A stretch of 64,000 nt of DNA from Tomocerus qinae. Its lineage: Eukaryota > Arthropoda > Collembola > Entomobryomorpha > Tomoceridae. The notes beneath the pieces are model-generated. The model saw only the letters and a program-made list of their open reading frames with translations. It searched no databases and was not told the origin of the DNA. A program made the translations under genes and the position numbers. This document shows positions 11,368 through 23,788 of this stretch, piece by piece; the stretch's first letter is position 1, and every line of letters begins with the position of its first letter. The DNA is taken from NCBI GenBank assembly GCA_020055645.1, contig CM034546.1:76694001-76758000 (forward strand). Direction: 5' to 3'.

Positions 11368-12426
11368 TCAATTACAATCAATATTCTGATTTTGTTTAAT
11401 CCAAGATGTAAATCTAGTAACATTGGTATAGAACCCTTTTCTCTCTAGATTTGGGTTAGGGTCATCACATTCGGTACCACTTGAAACAATGCCACACAAA
11501 TAATACAAGCCAATCCTCTTATTGAAACATACTAATGGGCCTCCAGAATCTCCTTGGCAAGCGTCAGATACATTCTTGCCTCCTGCACAGATTTTCAGCC
11601 CCATTTTTTCAGGATTAGTTGGTGGACAGGGTTTTAGAGTTATATTGGCCACTTGAAGCTGTTTGGACCATTTGACGATTCAAAGGTGTCTCCCCATCCA
11701 CTAACTTGGGCAGTGCCTTACAATCAAAAAATCATAATACCATGGGGACATTATGAGATTACTGGATAAGTCGTTCAGATTTATAGCTCTAATTGGTATT
11801 GCTTCCAATCTTTTCTCCAGTTTTCTCAGAGGAGTTTTCAATGTAATAAGAGCAATGTCATTATAGCCATCGAATCTATCATAGTCTTCATGAATAATTA
11901 CTCGACAGAATGCAGATTCCTGTTTAGATTCACTGTTTTCATCTAGTGCCTTAATCCCTGCGACTACCTTAGACCATACTGAACTGAAATAGTCATCAAC
12001 ACAGTGTGCTGCAGTTATTATTTTTGTAAATGTATTTGCATTTGGATTGCTTGAATAAATGCTCCCTCCACAAAAATGGCTTCCAAAGACATCTTGAATA
12101 GAAACTTGATATGGAATATAATCACTGTCCATTCCTCCTCCCAGCTTTTCAGCATCTACCAAAACAATCTCCTTTGCAATAATTAAACATTTCATAAATG
12201 AATTTTCTACCAAAAGTCCTAGTCATCTGGCTTTAGTGTGTGTACAATGTTACTTACCTGGTGTTGATTCCTTTGATGTAGGTTCCTGGCATTCACACCT
12301 GTCAAATTCTGTTGTTGAATAATCGCCCTTTTTTCTATCACAATCTTTCTTAAATTGATCAGATTGTGAAAATTTTCAACATTGTATTGCAGAAATTGCA
12401 AATAAAACACTGATTACAAATTTCAT
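11368..12426 (-). pseudogene. Trypsin-like serine protease, disrupted
   Basis: Minus-strand pieces of an S1 serine protease. There is a signal peptide (MKFVISVLFAISAIQC, from 12426), then a cysteine-bearing pro-segment, then a catalytic domain with CGGS, TAAHC (catalytic His), DIALI (catalytic Asp), SGWGD and CQGDSGGP (catalytic Ser). Asp six residues before Ser suggests trypsin-like cleavage after Lys/Arg. Several lesions are visible: an in-frame TGA directly after the signal peptide (12376-12378), a frame change between the DLSSN segment and GTAQVSGWGD (about 11700), and another between SGWGDTFES and VANITLKPC (about 11660). The usual IVGG activation site reads LGGG. Either it is a pseudogene or the assembly has several indels. 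Confidence 0.65.
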
Positions 12427-12429
12427 TTT

Positions 12430-13345
12430 CGGTATATATTTATATTTGGATTGAAATTCACGAAAAGAACATGACAAATTTTCCTTAAAATGTCTTCTAT
12501 TTATACGCACTTTTGTGTATGTTTGCAAAATGTACTCGGTACGTGTAGCTAAAGTAATAATCAATGAACATAATATTTTTGGAAAATAGGGTAATAGTAA
12601 TCAGTGACGTATTTCATTAGAAGAGAATGGTGACACAGCTGGTCTTTAAAGTTTGCTTGAAATGGAATGTAGTAATGTGGTGCACTCCCTAAACCAAATC
12701 CCTGGGTCATAATAGCTTATTAAGTATAGCTGTAAAATTAAACTACAGAAAAGTAGGTATTAAATAAAATGTAGGTGATATTCGATAGGCCTTTATAGAT
12801 ACTTGCCAATTACCTTTCTGAAGGATATTCTATATAAATTCCCAAAATTGTAATAAATCTGCATCCACACTTGTAGTTACCATGTTATAACGTAATTAAA
12901 AATTAAAACTACTCAAGCAAATGTGTTTCAAATAGATATTACAAATCATATCCAACATTTTAAACAGTTCACCTCATCCTATAATAAATTATGAACAAAT
13001 ACCTACAAGAATGTATGAACAGTTAACGTAGTTAATTGAAATAAATATCTGCACTGCAAAGGCATTGGCTTAAAGCAATAGCCATGACATCATAACGAAA
13101 TCCCCGTATCTCAGAGCTGAAGTACTAACAACTTTTGACAAAAAGTTCGTATTATTACTATAAAGTAGTAAAGAGCCGAACAACATTGTTATTTAGTTGA
13201 TCGATGTCAATAATAAACTACTTATTTACTATACTTAGTAATCCGTTTCGCCCTTCTAACGATATATTATGGTATATTGTATTACTCGCTACAATGTTAT
13301 TGCAGACACTATCTCCCAACATAAATATAAACACTTTCCAGTTTG
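12430..13345. other. Intergenic, no gene seen
   Basis: Upstream region of the protease remnant and downstream flank of H2A copy 3. Nothing supported. Confidence 0.4.
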
Positions 13346-13379
13346 CTCTTAGTAGAATGTGGTGGCCCTTAAAAGGGCC
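13344..13379 (-). terminator. Histone 3' stem-loop, H2A copy 3
   Basis: On the minus strand GGCCCTTTTAAGGGCC (13364-13379), then ACTAAGAGCAAA. Confidence 0.9.
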
Positions 13380-13419
13380 GTTGGTTGTATAAAGAGGCGT
13401 GAGAAGAGAGGGCATTTAT

Positions 13420-13806
<387 letters not shown>

Positions 13807-13882
13807 TTAGAACTGAGAAGGACTGAAATCTTGAACTGCTATTGAGAGTAGAGTGAATACACTTAGAAATCTGGACGTTGTA

Positions 13883-13926
13883 TTTATACCAAACGGCCGA
13901 GTAAAGTGAGTGGGGTCGTGAGTAAC
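13883..13926 (-). promoter_or_regulatory. H2A copy 3 promoter
   Basis: On the minus strand GTTACTCACGACCCC (GTTACTCAC = 13918-13926) upstream of TATAAA (13883-13888). Confidence 0.75.
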
Positions 13927-14354
13927 GGAACACAACTCCTCACTCTCGGAAAATCCCCGAGGAATTTTAGTTAAGGGGCTACGAACGATTATTTTATGGA
14001 GATTTAATCTTAATCGTTTGGTATTTTAAATGAAATCATATAAAATCATTTATAATGAATTCGACCTGCATAAAATGCTTTATGATTAAATAAATCCTAA
14101 GCATGGAATAAATAAAAGCTTTTAATGCACATCAAAACTGTTTAGTATTGAGTATTGATTGGGTACGTAAATATATAGTTATAAAAATGGCTGTATTTAT
14201 TAATAATTATTTTCTAACGTGAATTAAATGCGCAACAAAATAAAGACATTGATTAATTCATGCCTAAATTTAATTTTTGTTCTAATAAAATAGCATTAAA
14301 ATACTTGCAACCATTCTAAAAAGCGAAAGCAAAAGAAAGCTAATTATTATTAAG

Positions 14355-14518
14355 CCAATGAAATACGTCAAAAATAAAGCTACTCACGGGGAGAGCTTGA
14401 GTAAGGAAATTCCCCTTCCGTGTATTAAGTTTATACATAAGTGCATTGACCCACCCGCTCCCTTTCCCTCTCCCCCTACTCAACCGAAGTTCTCGATACT
14501 CACTCAGTTTAGTATAAA
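14355..14518 (+). promoter_or_regulatory. H2B copy 2 promoter
   Basis: CCAAT at 14355-14359, GATACTCAC at 14495-14503 (one mismatch to the shared GTTACTCAC) and TATAAA at 14513-14518. Confidence 0.72.
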
Positions 14519-14596
14519 TAGGGATTCTCTGTTCCCGTCCTCATCACTTGCAACCGAACTCTCATTTGATAAAGTAAATTCAACTGACTTAGTAAA

Positions 14597-14968
14597 ATGC
14601 CACCAAAGACGAGTGGGAAGGCAGCGAAGAAGGCGGGAAAGGCGCAGAAGAATATCTCAAAGGGGGACAAGAAGAAGAAGCGTAAGAGGAAGGAGTCTTA
14701 CGCAATCTACATCTACAAAGTGTTGAAACAAGTTCACCCGGACACCGGAGTCTCCTCCAAGGCCATGTCCATCATGAACTCCTTCGTGAACGACATCTTC
14801 GAGAGAATCGCCGCCGAGTCCTCCCGCCTCGCCCACTACAACAAGAGAACCACCATCACCTCCCGGGAGATCCAAACCGCCGTCCGTCTCCTCCTCCCCG
14901 GAGAATTGGCCAAACACGCCGTCTCTGAAGGAACCAAGGCCGTTACCAAATACACTTCCTCCAAATAA
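14597..14968 (+). CDS. H2B: Histone H2B, copy 2
   Basis: 123-residue H2B, identical in protein to copy 1. Two silent changes near the 3' end distinguish it (GCCGTTACC). It starts at the ATG after TTAGTAAA. Its partner H2A copy 3 is head-to-head on the other strand with 799 bp between starts, longer than the 618 bp in unit 1. Confidence 0.97.
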   Translation: MPPKTSGKAAKKAGKAQKNISKGDKKKKRKRKESYAIYIYKVLKQVHPDTGVSSKAMSIMNSFVNDIFERIAAESSRLAHYNKRTTITSREIQTAVRLLLPGELAKHAVSEGTKAVTKYTSSK

Positions 14969-14996
14969 ACATCTCATACAGCACTTCTGACCCAAC

Positions 14997-15031
14997 GGCC
15001 CTTTTAAGGGCCAACACATTTTACTGAGAGC
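14997..15031 (+). terminator. Histone 3' stem-loop, H2B copy 2
   Basis: GGCCCTTTTAAGGGCC at 14997-15012, then TTTACTGAGAGCAAA. Confidence 0.9.
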
Positions 15032-15800
15032 AAATACGACAAACTATTTTACTGCATAGTCGTTTTAGTGTTACATTTTAAAAACCTAAATAACACTATA
15101 GGGATGTCAAAATAATAATAAGTTTTAAAACCGGAAATTGTTCTTGCATCGAACCGAAGTTGAGAAATTCTTTGATGGCTTGTCAAGTTAACAAAATTGG
15201 CTTCAAAGGTTTATGATACATCAAATATCTTGCATTAGGTTAGGTCATTGTTAAAAATTGAAATTTTATTTAGAAATCTGGGCGTTGGTTTGGTAGTGCA
15301 GAGCTGAATATCGTTATCACTCTTATCTTTTATTCCTTTATTTCTTGTATTTTCTTTTGTCATTTAATTTGTTGTTTAAATTATAACTACAACCACTTTA
15401 ATTTAATGTAATCGCTCCACTTTTTGATAATTCGGCAATATTAGTTCCCTATTGGTATTTAACTATTAATCTTATTTTTTCATTAAAAAAATCATAATCA
15501 CTTGGCAATGATTTAATGAGTCACTGATGCGTATGTAATTAAAGACTCATGAGTCATTACTGTTGCACCAAAGGATTTTCATTTCAGGATTTTTCACATT
15601 TATTTTCTTGCAATTCTGAAATGCTGTAAGATTATAGAAATAAGGGTTAAATTCGAATTTGAAAATAAAATATTTAATGTGGATTAATTATTAATTTTAC
15701 AAAAAAAATTGTAATGTATTTATTTCGGAAGAATTTCTGCATGGTAGAATAGTAAAAATAAATAAATACTGTTTTGTAATCCACAATCAAAATCCTATCG
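15032..15800. other. H2B-H2A spacer, no gene seen
   Basis: AT-rich, with no visible relation to the equivalent spacer in unit 1. Confidence 0.45.
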
Positions 15801-15827
15801 GGGGTGTTCCGTGAGGAGTTGTGTTCC

Positions 15828-15871
15828 GTTACTCACGACCCCACTCACTTTACTCAGCCATTTCGTATAAA
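15828..15871 (+). promoter_or_regulatory. H2A copy 4 promoter
   Basis: GTTACTCAC (15828-15836) and TATAAA (15866-15871), 29 nt apart as at the other H2A genes. Confidence 0.78.
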
Positions 15872-15960
15872 TACGAGGTCTAAATCTCTATGTGTATTCA
15901 TTCCACTCTCACTAAAAGTTCAATTTTTCAGTCCTCGTTTTAAACTCACATTAATCGATA

Positions 15961-16338
15961 ATGTCAGGTCGTGGTAAGGGCGGTAAGGTGAAGGGGAAGG
16001 CCAAGTCGCGTTCGAGCCGGGCGGGACTCCAGTTCCCCGTCGGTCGTATCCATCGTCTTTTGAGGAAGGGGAATTATGCGGAGCGAGTTGGTGCTGGAGC
16101 TCCCGTCTACTTGGCCGCCGTCATGGAATATTTGGCAGCTGAAGTTTTGGAGTTGGCGGGTAACGCTGCCCGTGACAACAAGAAGACCCGTATCATCCCT
16201 CGTCACTTGCAATTGGCCATCCGCAACGACGAAGAGTTGAACAAATTGCTCTCCGGAGTCACCATCGCCCAAGGAGGAGTTCTCCCCAACATCCAAGCTG
16301 TACTCCTACCCAAGAAAACCGAAAAGAAAGCCGCTTAA
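15961..16338 (+). CDS. H2A: Histone H2A, copy 4
   Basis: Second H2A of unit 2, 125 residues, with protein and visible coding DNA the same as the other copies. It starts at the ATG after TCGATA. The promoter block GAGGAGTTGTGTTCCGTTACTC is shared with copy 2, but the leader carries point differences. Confidence 0.97.
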   Translation: MSGRGKGGKVKGKAKSRSSRAGLQFPVGRIHRLLRKGNYAERVGAGAPVYLAAVMEYLAAEVLELAGNAARDNKKTRIIPRHLQLAIRNDEELNKLLSGVTIAQGGVLPNIQAVLLPKKTEKKAA

Positions 16339-16378
16339 ATAAATGCCCTCTCTTCTCATGCCTCTGAATACATCCAAC

Positions 16379-16415
16379 GGCCCTTTTAAGGGCCACCACA
16401 TTTTACTGAGAGCAA
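16379..16415 (+). terminator. Histone 3' stem-loop, H2A copy 4
   Basis: GGCCCTTTTAAGGGCC at 16379-16394, then TTTACTGAGAGCAAA. Confidence 0.9.
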
Positions 16416-17510
16416 ACTGAAAAATAGATTATCTTTATATACATTAGCTACATATTATAACTGACAAGCAAACGATTTTTAAACAACGTTCTAGAATTCG
16501 TAAATAATTAACATTGTAAAATCATTGAGTTGGTTGGTATATGATATCCAGTAATTATTGAAATTTTTTCTGAAGTGAATATATTGGTATTGTTATAATA
16601 CTATGAACGCTTACCTTTTTCAAACTTGAGGTTTTGAATAAAATAATAAACTTTATAGTCCAAGCAATCATATCGTGCGTGAGATTTATTTATAAATTTG
16701 GTGCAGATCCAATCTCCAAATATTGATGTACTTTTTGTTTAAGTTTTCTAGAACTATTTAAATGGTGATTATTAATTAATGTGTCGTCATTTTGAGAGGT
16801 GTTTGCAACCACTTTACTTGAGAGGTAAATCGGTTGGTTAATATCAAATAGTGATTATCTTTAACATTAGATTTTAACCCTTACTTACAGTAGTACAGAC
16901 AATAAAAAAATTCAAAATCTAAGTTTTATATGTAATTCATAAAAATCCAATATTTTTAATATTTTCCGAAAAGTTTGCAATTTTACTAGAACGTCAATAT
17001 TTATTTAATTTTTAGTTAAACAATCAACACTATAAAAAATAGTAAATTACTGATAAATACAAATACTTGTTTATTTATTTGAGTGTTTATACAAATGTCC
17101 AGGCTATTATTTATCAGGGCCAGTAAGTACAACATATATTTAAGATTTACGTCTTAGTCCCCCAACGTAATGGTATATATTCATGTAATCCCCATTCAGC
17201 ATATTTAGCCTAAGTATTAGCAATTACGGGTATAATAATATTTATGTAAGGTTGTGGTGTTTATAATATTTAATTCTGTAAATAGAGTTCATTTTAATTT
17301 CCAAGAATAATGAGACACCTGCAAATATGCATTTAGCATCAATAATAGCCAATCAGAAACTTGATAAATATATTTGAAAAATAGATAAGACCAACGCCAA
17401 CGGCTTACTTGCTCATGGCAAACGGATTATTTTTATCTATGCAGTTACAATGAGAAGGATGGAGGGAAGAATCCCCTTCCCTCGCGTTGAGTCTAACAAA
17501 CTGGCATTTG
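16416..17510. other. H2A-H3 spacer, no gene seen
   Basis: AT-rich noncoding spacer with several A/T runs. No supported feature. Confidence 0.45.
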
Positions 17511-17517
17511 CCATACA

Positions 17518-17577
17518 CCAATGAGAAGTGTGAGTTTTGTTTCTCGTTACTCACCACCCTCTCCTCTTGGGTATAAA
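17518..17577 (+). promoter_or_regulatory. H3 copy 2 promoter
   Basis: CCAAT (17518-17522) in ACCAATGAGAAG, GTTACTCAC (17546-17554) and TATAAA (17572-17577). Confidence 0.78.
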
Positions 17578-17660
17578 TACGACTCAGTTTCTTCTACACT
17601 TCATCACTTCATTTTCAACTTTGCTCGAGATATAACCTCACCTCAACTCATCAGCTCTAA

Positions 17661-18080
<420 letters not shown>

Positions 18081-18117
18081 ACATATCTATCTACATTATC
18101 TAAGCATCTCAACCAAC

Positions 18118-18155
18118 GGCCCTTTTAAGGGCCACCAAATTCTACTAAGAGCAAA
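18118..18155 (+). terminator. Histone 3' stem-loop, H3 copy 2
   Basis: GGCCCTTTTAAGGGCC at 18118-18133, then TCTACTAAGAGCAAA. Confidence 0.9.
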
Positions 18156-19199
18156 TTATGACAATACTTAATATCGCATTACGAAACCTGTAGCATCAAA
18201 TGTAATGTAACAAGCTAAAAACAGACACTGGAAATTACCATGCATTTCATAATAGATATTGGTTGTTATGATAAACTAGACAGATTTATTGTGTCTGTAT
18301 ATTATTCAAATCTACTACACAAGGCAGCTCTGAGATTATTATTAGAATTAGGTAATTTCTGGGCACATTTATTTAATATTTAACGTTCCATTTGTAGAAG
18401 AAGGAAGGTTACATACACCATTTTAACAAAAATTGTACTGATTATGGGATGATGGAACTCAATCTTTTACTTTAATTTTCTTTTTAGGGTTTATGAGTAT
18501 TTACTAATTGCCATTTGCTAAAATAAAGAATATTATAATAATCTTCTAATACAATAGAGTATTTAATCAATAAAGTGTAGTTTAATTAGTGCTTCATTTG
18601 AAAATAATGTTAACAAAAGTTTACTATTAGAGGATTAACATCCAAGAATGGATTGATAGTTAAATAGTTATATAATAATATTATACTCATATAATAATAA
18701 TAAACAACAATGAATGGTAATAAGTAAATAACGTCTATTCACTAAACGAATTGAACAATTTTATTAATTTTACCAAAATTATTTTATATAGTTTTCCACA
18801 TCATCATAGAAACTTCCATTAATCGAAACCCGGCATTATTTCAAAAAATATATTTTAAGATGACGGAATTATGTCGGTATCTGAAATGTATGTTTGTCCG
18901 TATGGTTTTTGCAAATAAATAATAGGCTATATTGTACCACCTACCAATATTTCAAAAAGCTTTTTTGCATCAACAGTTATTGGTCTACTAAATTATCAAC
19001 GATCTATCGATTTGAATTTCGGCCACAAAACAGTCCATAGAAATTTACTTACTTCAAAATTTTCTAGGATAATAGGCTAGATCTGCCGCTAGTTAACTAT
19101 AAGATTATAATAATATTTTGCTATCCAAAATCATGAATATTAAAGAACATTTAAGATTTGAATTTTGCTGCTGTCTTGTTTTGTAACGAAAATATTTTT
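18156..19199. other. H3-H4 spacer, diverged duplicate of 5878-6965
   Basis: Noncoding and alignable with the unit 1 spacer through many small blocks. The last 60 bp before the H4 terminator are almost unchanged. Confidence 0.6.
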
Positions 19200-19234
19200 G
19201 CTCTTAGTAAAATGTGGTGGTCCTTAAAAGGACC
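19199..19234 (-). terminator. Histone 3' stem-loop, H4 copy 2
   Basis: On the minus strand GGTCCTTTTAAGGACC (19219-19234), then ACTAAGAGCAAA. Confidence 0.9.
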
Positions 19235-19278
19235 GTTGGTTATCAAATGAGATGTGAAAGTGTCCGTTATAAATGGAA

Positions 19279-19608
<330 letters not shown>

Positions 19609-19691
19609 TTACTTTGAGAAGTTTAAAGTAAGAATTGGATTCCGTAAGTGAATGAGTTCTTCTGGGAAGAGCTCGCTTTTAAGTTGGTGTT

Positions 19692-19814
19692 CGGACGTTG
19701 AGGCATATTTAAGCTTTTCTTTGACTATTTCATATTTTTCTATATTGCCGTTTCAAGGACAACACTTAGTAAAGGAGGGAATTGAGTAGATATTTTCAAT
19801 CTCCTCAACGTCCG
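19692..19814. promoter_or_regulatory. H4-H1 divergent promoter, unit 2
   Basis: CAACGTCCG facing H4 (complement of 19692-19700) and facing H1 (19806-19814), as in unit 1. The middle of the region is shorter by about 16 bp than in unit 1. Confidence 0.65.
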
Positions 19815-19932
19815 CTCTCGTTCCCTGGCAGCCTTATAACGAGAGGGTGAAGGAGACAACCAGTTTACTTATACAGAAACTCTGTCTGTTGAAACTCCAA
19901 TCTATCTACGCAAACTCATTTTAAAATTCGAA

Positions 19933-20712
19933 ATGGCTGATACTGCTGCCGAGACTCCCGCCGAAGCTCCAGCTGCCCCCGCCGCTGCTGCTACTCCGAA
20001 GAAGGGCCGCCCAGCTGCCAAGGGTCCAAAAACACCCAAGACCCCGAAGGAGAAGAAAGCGCCGAAACCGAAGGGCGAGAAGAAAGTGGCCACTCATCCC
20101 TCCGCGGCTGTCATGGTCATGGACGCAGTGACCAATCTGAAGGACAAGAAGGGCTCCTCCCTCAAGGCCATCAAGAAATACATCGCCGACCACAACAAGG
20201 TCGACGTTGAGAAACAAGCCTCCTTCATCCGCAAGGCTATCAAGAACGCCGTCACTAAGGGACTCCTTGTCCAAACCAAGGGAACCGGAGCAGCTGGCTC
20301 CTTCAAGTTGCCCGTCAAAGCCAAGCCCGAGAAGAAACCCGCCGGCGAGAAGAAACCAAAGGCCAAGAAGGCTAAAGCCGCCGCTTCTCCAAAAGCCAAG
20401 AAGCCCGCAGCAGCCAAGAAAGCCGCCTCCCCAAAGAAGAAGGCAGCCGCCCCCAAGAAAGCAGCCAGTCCCAAGGCTAAGGCCCCTAAAGCCGCCAAGC
20501 CAAAACCAGCCTCTCCTGCCAAGCCCAAAGCCGCCTCTCCAGCCAAGCCAAAGGCAGCTGCAGCTAAGCCAAAACCAGCCTCCCCGAAGAAAGCCGCCGC
20601 AAAACCAGCAGCAAAGGCAAAGACACCTAAAGTCAAGGCCCCCAAACCAAAGGCAGCTCCAAAAGCCACCAAACCTGTGGCTCCCAAAAAGGCGGCCCCT
20701 AAGAAGAAATAA
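19933..20712 (+). CDS. H1: Histone H1, copy 2
   Basis: 259-residue linker histone. The winged-helix globular domain is identical to copy 1; the Lys/Ala/Pro tail differs at three positions. It starts at MADTAAETP, preceded by a leader almost identical to copy 1. The tail is the only place where proteins of the two units differ, consistent with weaker constraint on tail sequence. Confidence 0.95.
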   Translation: MADTAAETPAEAPAAPAAAATPKKGRPAAKGPKTPKTPKEKKAPKPKGEKKVATHPSAAVMVMDAVTNLKDKKGSSLKAIKKYIADHNKVDVEKQASFIRKAIKNAVTKGLLVQTKGTGAAGSFKLPVKAKPEKKPAGEKKPKAKKAKAAASPKAKKPAAAKKAASPKKKAAAPKKAASPKAKAPKAAKPKPASPAKPKAASPAKPKAAAAKPKPASPKKAAAKPAAKAKTPKVKAPKPKAAPKATKPVAPKKAAPKKK

Positions 20713-20748
20713 ATGTCGACCGTCCTCGGATAATTCAACAAAATCAAC

Positions 20749-20786
20749 GGCCCTTTTAAGGGCCAACATACTTTCCTAAGAGCAAT
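20749..20786 (+). terminator. Histone 3' stem-loop, H1 copy 2
   Basis: GGCCCTTTTAAGGGCC at 20749-20764, then CCTAAGAGCAA. Confidence 0.9.
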
Positions 20787-21470
20787 TAATGAATATAGTT
20801 ATTACTATTTATGCATGGCATGAATATTTCGCCAGGTATCAAGCGTATAATATCCCTTGCACAATTGAAAATGTAATTTTATTCTCCTTATTTATGTAAG
20901 ATTACAATTTTATTAGAAAAATGCATCAATGACCTATTTATTACCATGAATTAAGCACAACTAGTAGTATTACCTACCACCATAAAATTTAGCAACTAAT
21001 AGCGTAACAAAATTACTAAATGAATGCATTATATCAACACATATTATTACAATAAAACCTAATTTTGTGATTTCAACTAGCAGCATATCTACAGTTACAT
21101 TGAATACATTATTGTGGGAGTTGGCCATTTGGAGGATAATATATTATTATGAAAAATGTATTGTTATGTTAGCTTTTTTCTTAATTTTTTTATCAGGAAA
21201 CATGCCGTGGAAAATATAACGATCATTTTACTTGCAAAAATGTCTTTTAATTTCAGTAAAACGATAAAATAAAGCACAACAGGAATTTACAGAGTATTTA
21301 CAACTGACAACTATTTTCAACAGCAGTTGAAAACAGCAAAAAATAAACTAAAAATCAATTTACAGCATTAATGATGAAAATCACCATAAAAGAACTTACC
21401 AGGGAAATTTACTTGAACAAAAGTAACGCTGTGTATTAATATAATAAGGTTTTACATAGAAAAAACGTTA
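20787..21470. other. Spacer, no gene seen
   Basis: AT-rich, between unit 2 and the partial third unit. Nothing supported. Confidence 0.45.
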
Positions 21471-21471
21471 T

Positions 21472-21506
21472 GCTCTTAGTAAAATGTGGTGGCCCTTAAA
21501 AGGACC
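21472..21506 (-). terminator. Histone 3' stem-loop with wobble pair, H4 copy 3
   Basis: On the minus strand GGTCCTTTTAAGGGCC (21491-21506). One arm has the H4 type (GGTCC) and the other the common type (GGGCC), giving a G-U pair in the RNA stem. It is followed by ACTAAGAGCA. Confidence 0.85.
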
Positions 21507-21557
21507 GTTGGTTAATAATTGAGATCATATAGTGTCCACTGTTGTTGGTAGACAGAA

Positions 21558-21887
<330 letters not shown>

Positions 21888-21968
21888 TTACTTTGAAGTA
21901 TAAAGTAAGAATTGGTATTTGAGAGTGAATGAGTTCTTCTGAGCAGAGATCGCTTTTAAGTTGGTGTG

Positions 21969-21977
21969 CGGACGTTG
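21969..21977 (-). promoter_or_regulatory. CAACGTCCG element of H4 copy 3
   Basis: The 9-mer found in both H4-H1 promoters is present once here, about 100 nt upstream of the ATG. Confidence 0.6.
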
Positions 21978-22360
21978 AAGCATCTACGTTTCTTTAACAG
22001 ATTCTACAATGTCTTTTCCATTTCCCCTATTACTAAATACCATAGAAGTCTACATACATATTGTGGGTTTTCCTCAGATGGCCAGGGCACTGCTCTGGTA
22101 TGCTATGTTAAGTTGTATTTACGGTTACAATTTTTAATGTAATAGTTTTATAGTTAATTGGACATTTGGCTGGTAATCGATTGTGGTGTTAGTATCTGGA
22201 TCATGAGACTGAGAAAATGTTCGTCATAAAATTTATGAAATCTTTACTTAAAAATTACAAGCAAGCAGTTTGTAAGCGATTTTCGAAAATGGATGAAATG
22301 AAACTGTATTCAGGTAAACTAAGGAGAAAATTTGACGAATAAGAGCAACTTTTATTATAG

Positions 22361-22545
22361 CCAATGGAAAGTGGTTTTATTATACCCAATGACGATTGCC
22401 AAAAATATATTTACTCAAGGGGGGAGCGTGAGTAAGGAATTTCCCCGTCCGTGCATTGCATGCACGGTCAAAACTTGGCCACCCGTTCTATTCTGCCTCC
22501 CCTTACTCAATTCAAGTTCTCGTTACTCACTCAGTTTAGTATAAA
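22361..22545 (+). promoter_or_regulatory. H2B copy 3 promoter
   Basis: CCAAT (22361-22365) in TATAGCCAATGG, GTTACTCAC (22522-22530) and TATAAA (22540-22545). Confidence 0.78.
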
Positions 22546-22623
22546 TAGGGATTCTCTGTTCCCGTCCTCATCACTTGCAACTGAACTCTCTTTTGATAAA
22601 GTTTACTAAACAGATTGTGTAAA

Positions 22624-22995
22624 ATGCCACCAAAGACGAGTGGGAAGGCAGCGAAGAAGGCGGGAAAGGCGCAGAAGAATATCTCAAAGGGGGACAAGAA
22701 GAAGAAGCGTAAGAGGAAGGAGTCTTACGCAATCTACATCTACAAAGTGTTGAAACAAGTTCACCCGGACACCGGAGTCTCCTCCAAGGCCATGTCCATC
22801 ATGAACTCCTTCGTGAACGACATCTTCGAGAGAATCGCCGCCGAGTCCTCCCGCCTCGCCCACTACAACAAGAGAACCACCATCACCTCCCGGGAGATCC
22901 AAACCGCCGTCCGTCTCCTCCTCCCCGGAGAATTGGCCAAACACGCCGTCTCTGAAGGAACCAAGGCTGTCACCAAATACACTTCCTCCAAATAA
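22624..22995 (+). CDS. H2B: Histone H2B, copy 3
   Basis: 123-residue H2B identical in protein to copies 1 and 2 (silent sites match copy 1). The ATG at 22624 is chosen because MPPKTSGK is the start in the other copies. The in-frame ATG nine bases earlier is in the leader. It is the last histone gene of the window and has no H2A partner in view. Confidence 0.97.
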   Translation: MPPKTSGKAAKKAGKAQKNISKGDKKKKRKRKESYAIYIYKVLKQVHPDTGVSSKAMSIMNSFVNDIFERIAAESSRLAHYNKRTTITSREIQTAVRLLLPGELAKHAVSEGTKAVTKYTSSK

Positions 22996-23027
22996 ATATC
23001 CCTCACACCCTCTACCCTACAACCAAC

Positions 23028-23064
23028 GGCCCTTTTAAGGGCCAACACATCTTCCTAAGAGCAA
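23028..23064 (+). terminator. Histone 3' stem-loop, H2B copy 3
   Basis: GGCCCTTTTAAGGGCC at 23028-23043, then CCTAAGAGCAAA. It marks the right end of the histone cluster. Confidence 0.9.
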
Positions 23065-23788
23065 ATATTGTAGAAATGTATTTTACTGGAAAATAGTAGT
23101 TATTTTTTAAGTTTTAGGTTTTTAAGGAAGCCGGTGATATTGCTAAATACTATAATATACCTAGAACTTTAGCTCTAAGTATTTGTAGTAAAATTTCTAC
23201 TGTGTAAAGCCTGGTATTCCGTATCTGGTATTTAATTTGCTTTTCATTAACGTTCGTTTTTAAGCAGTACGTGCTAGTCCCTAACTGGCCCAATGTCAAC
23301 TTTGCAATGTATGAAAATGTCCAATATTACACCTATTAATTTTATTATCAATTGGCCAAGGTTTTAATTTACGTTTTATTTGAAGCAATTTAGATGTTTA
23401 GAAGATTCCTTCCTAAGTAGAACATGATTGGAATAACGACAAAATCCCTGATGGTGAAGATGGTTAACGTTTACCGATTTATAACCTATCCTATATAATA
23501 TTATTATGATGTTGTGATATGAAAATTAGAGAATTTTTTTTTACCCTAATAGGATGAAGATATTATGATTATCACCGATATTGATTTAACTTGATCAATT
23601 GGTATCTATAATGGAGAGGATGGAATAAATATATTTGAATTCAATAGTCTCAATGGCGGTACAAAAGTTATCTGAGCATCGTTGTTATCAATCGAAGCTG
23701 AATATTTATTAATAAACTCTTATAGTCAACTAAGAACGTCAAAAATATATTTGAAACTATTATTTTTTGTACCATTAAGTACCACTTC
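23065..23788. other. Intergenic, no gene seen
   Basis: Lies between the converging H2B copy 3 and the CARD-ATPase-kinase gene. No supported feature. Confidence 0.4.
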
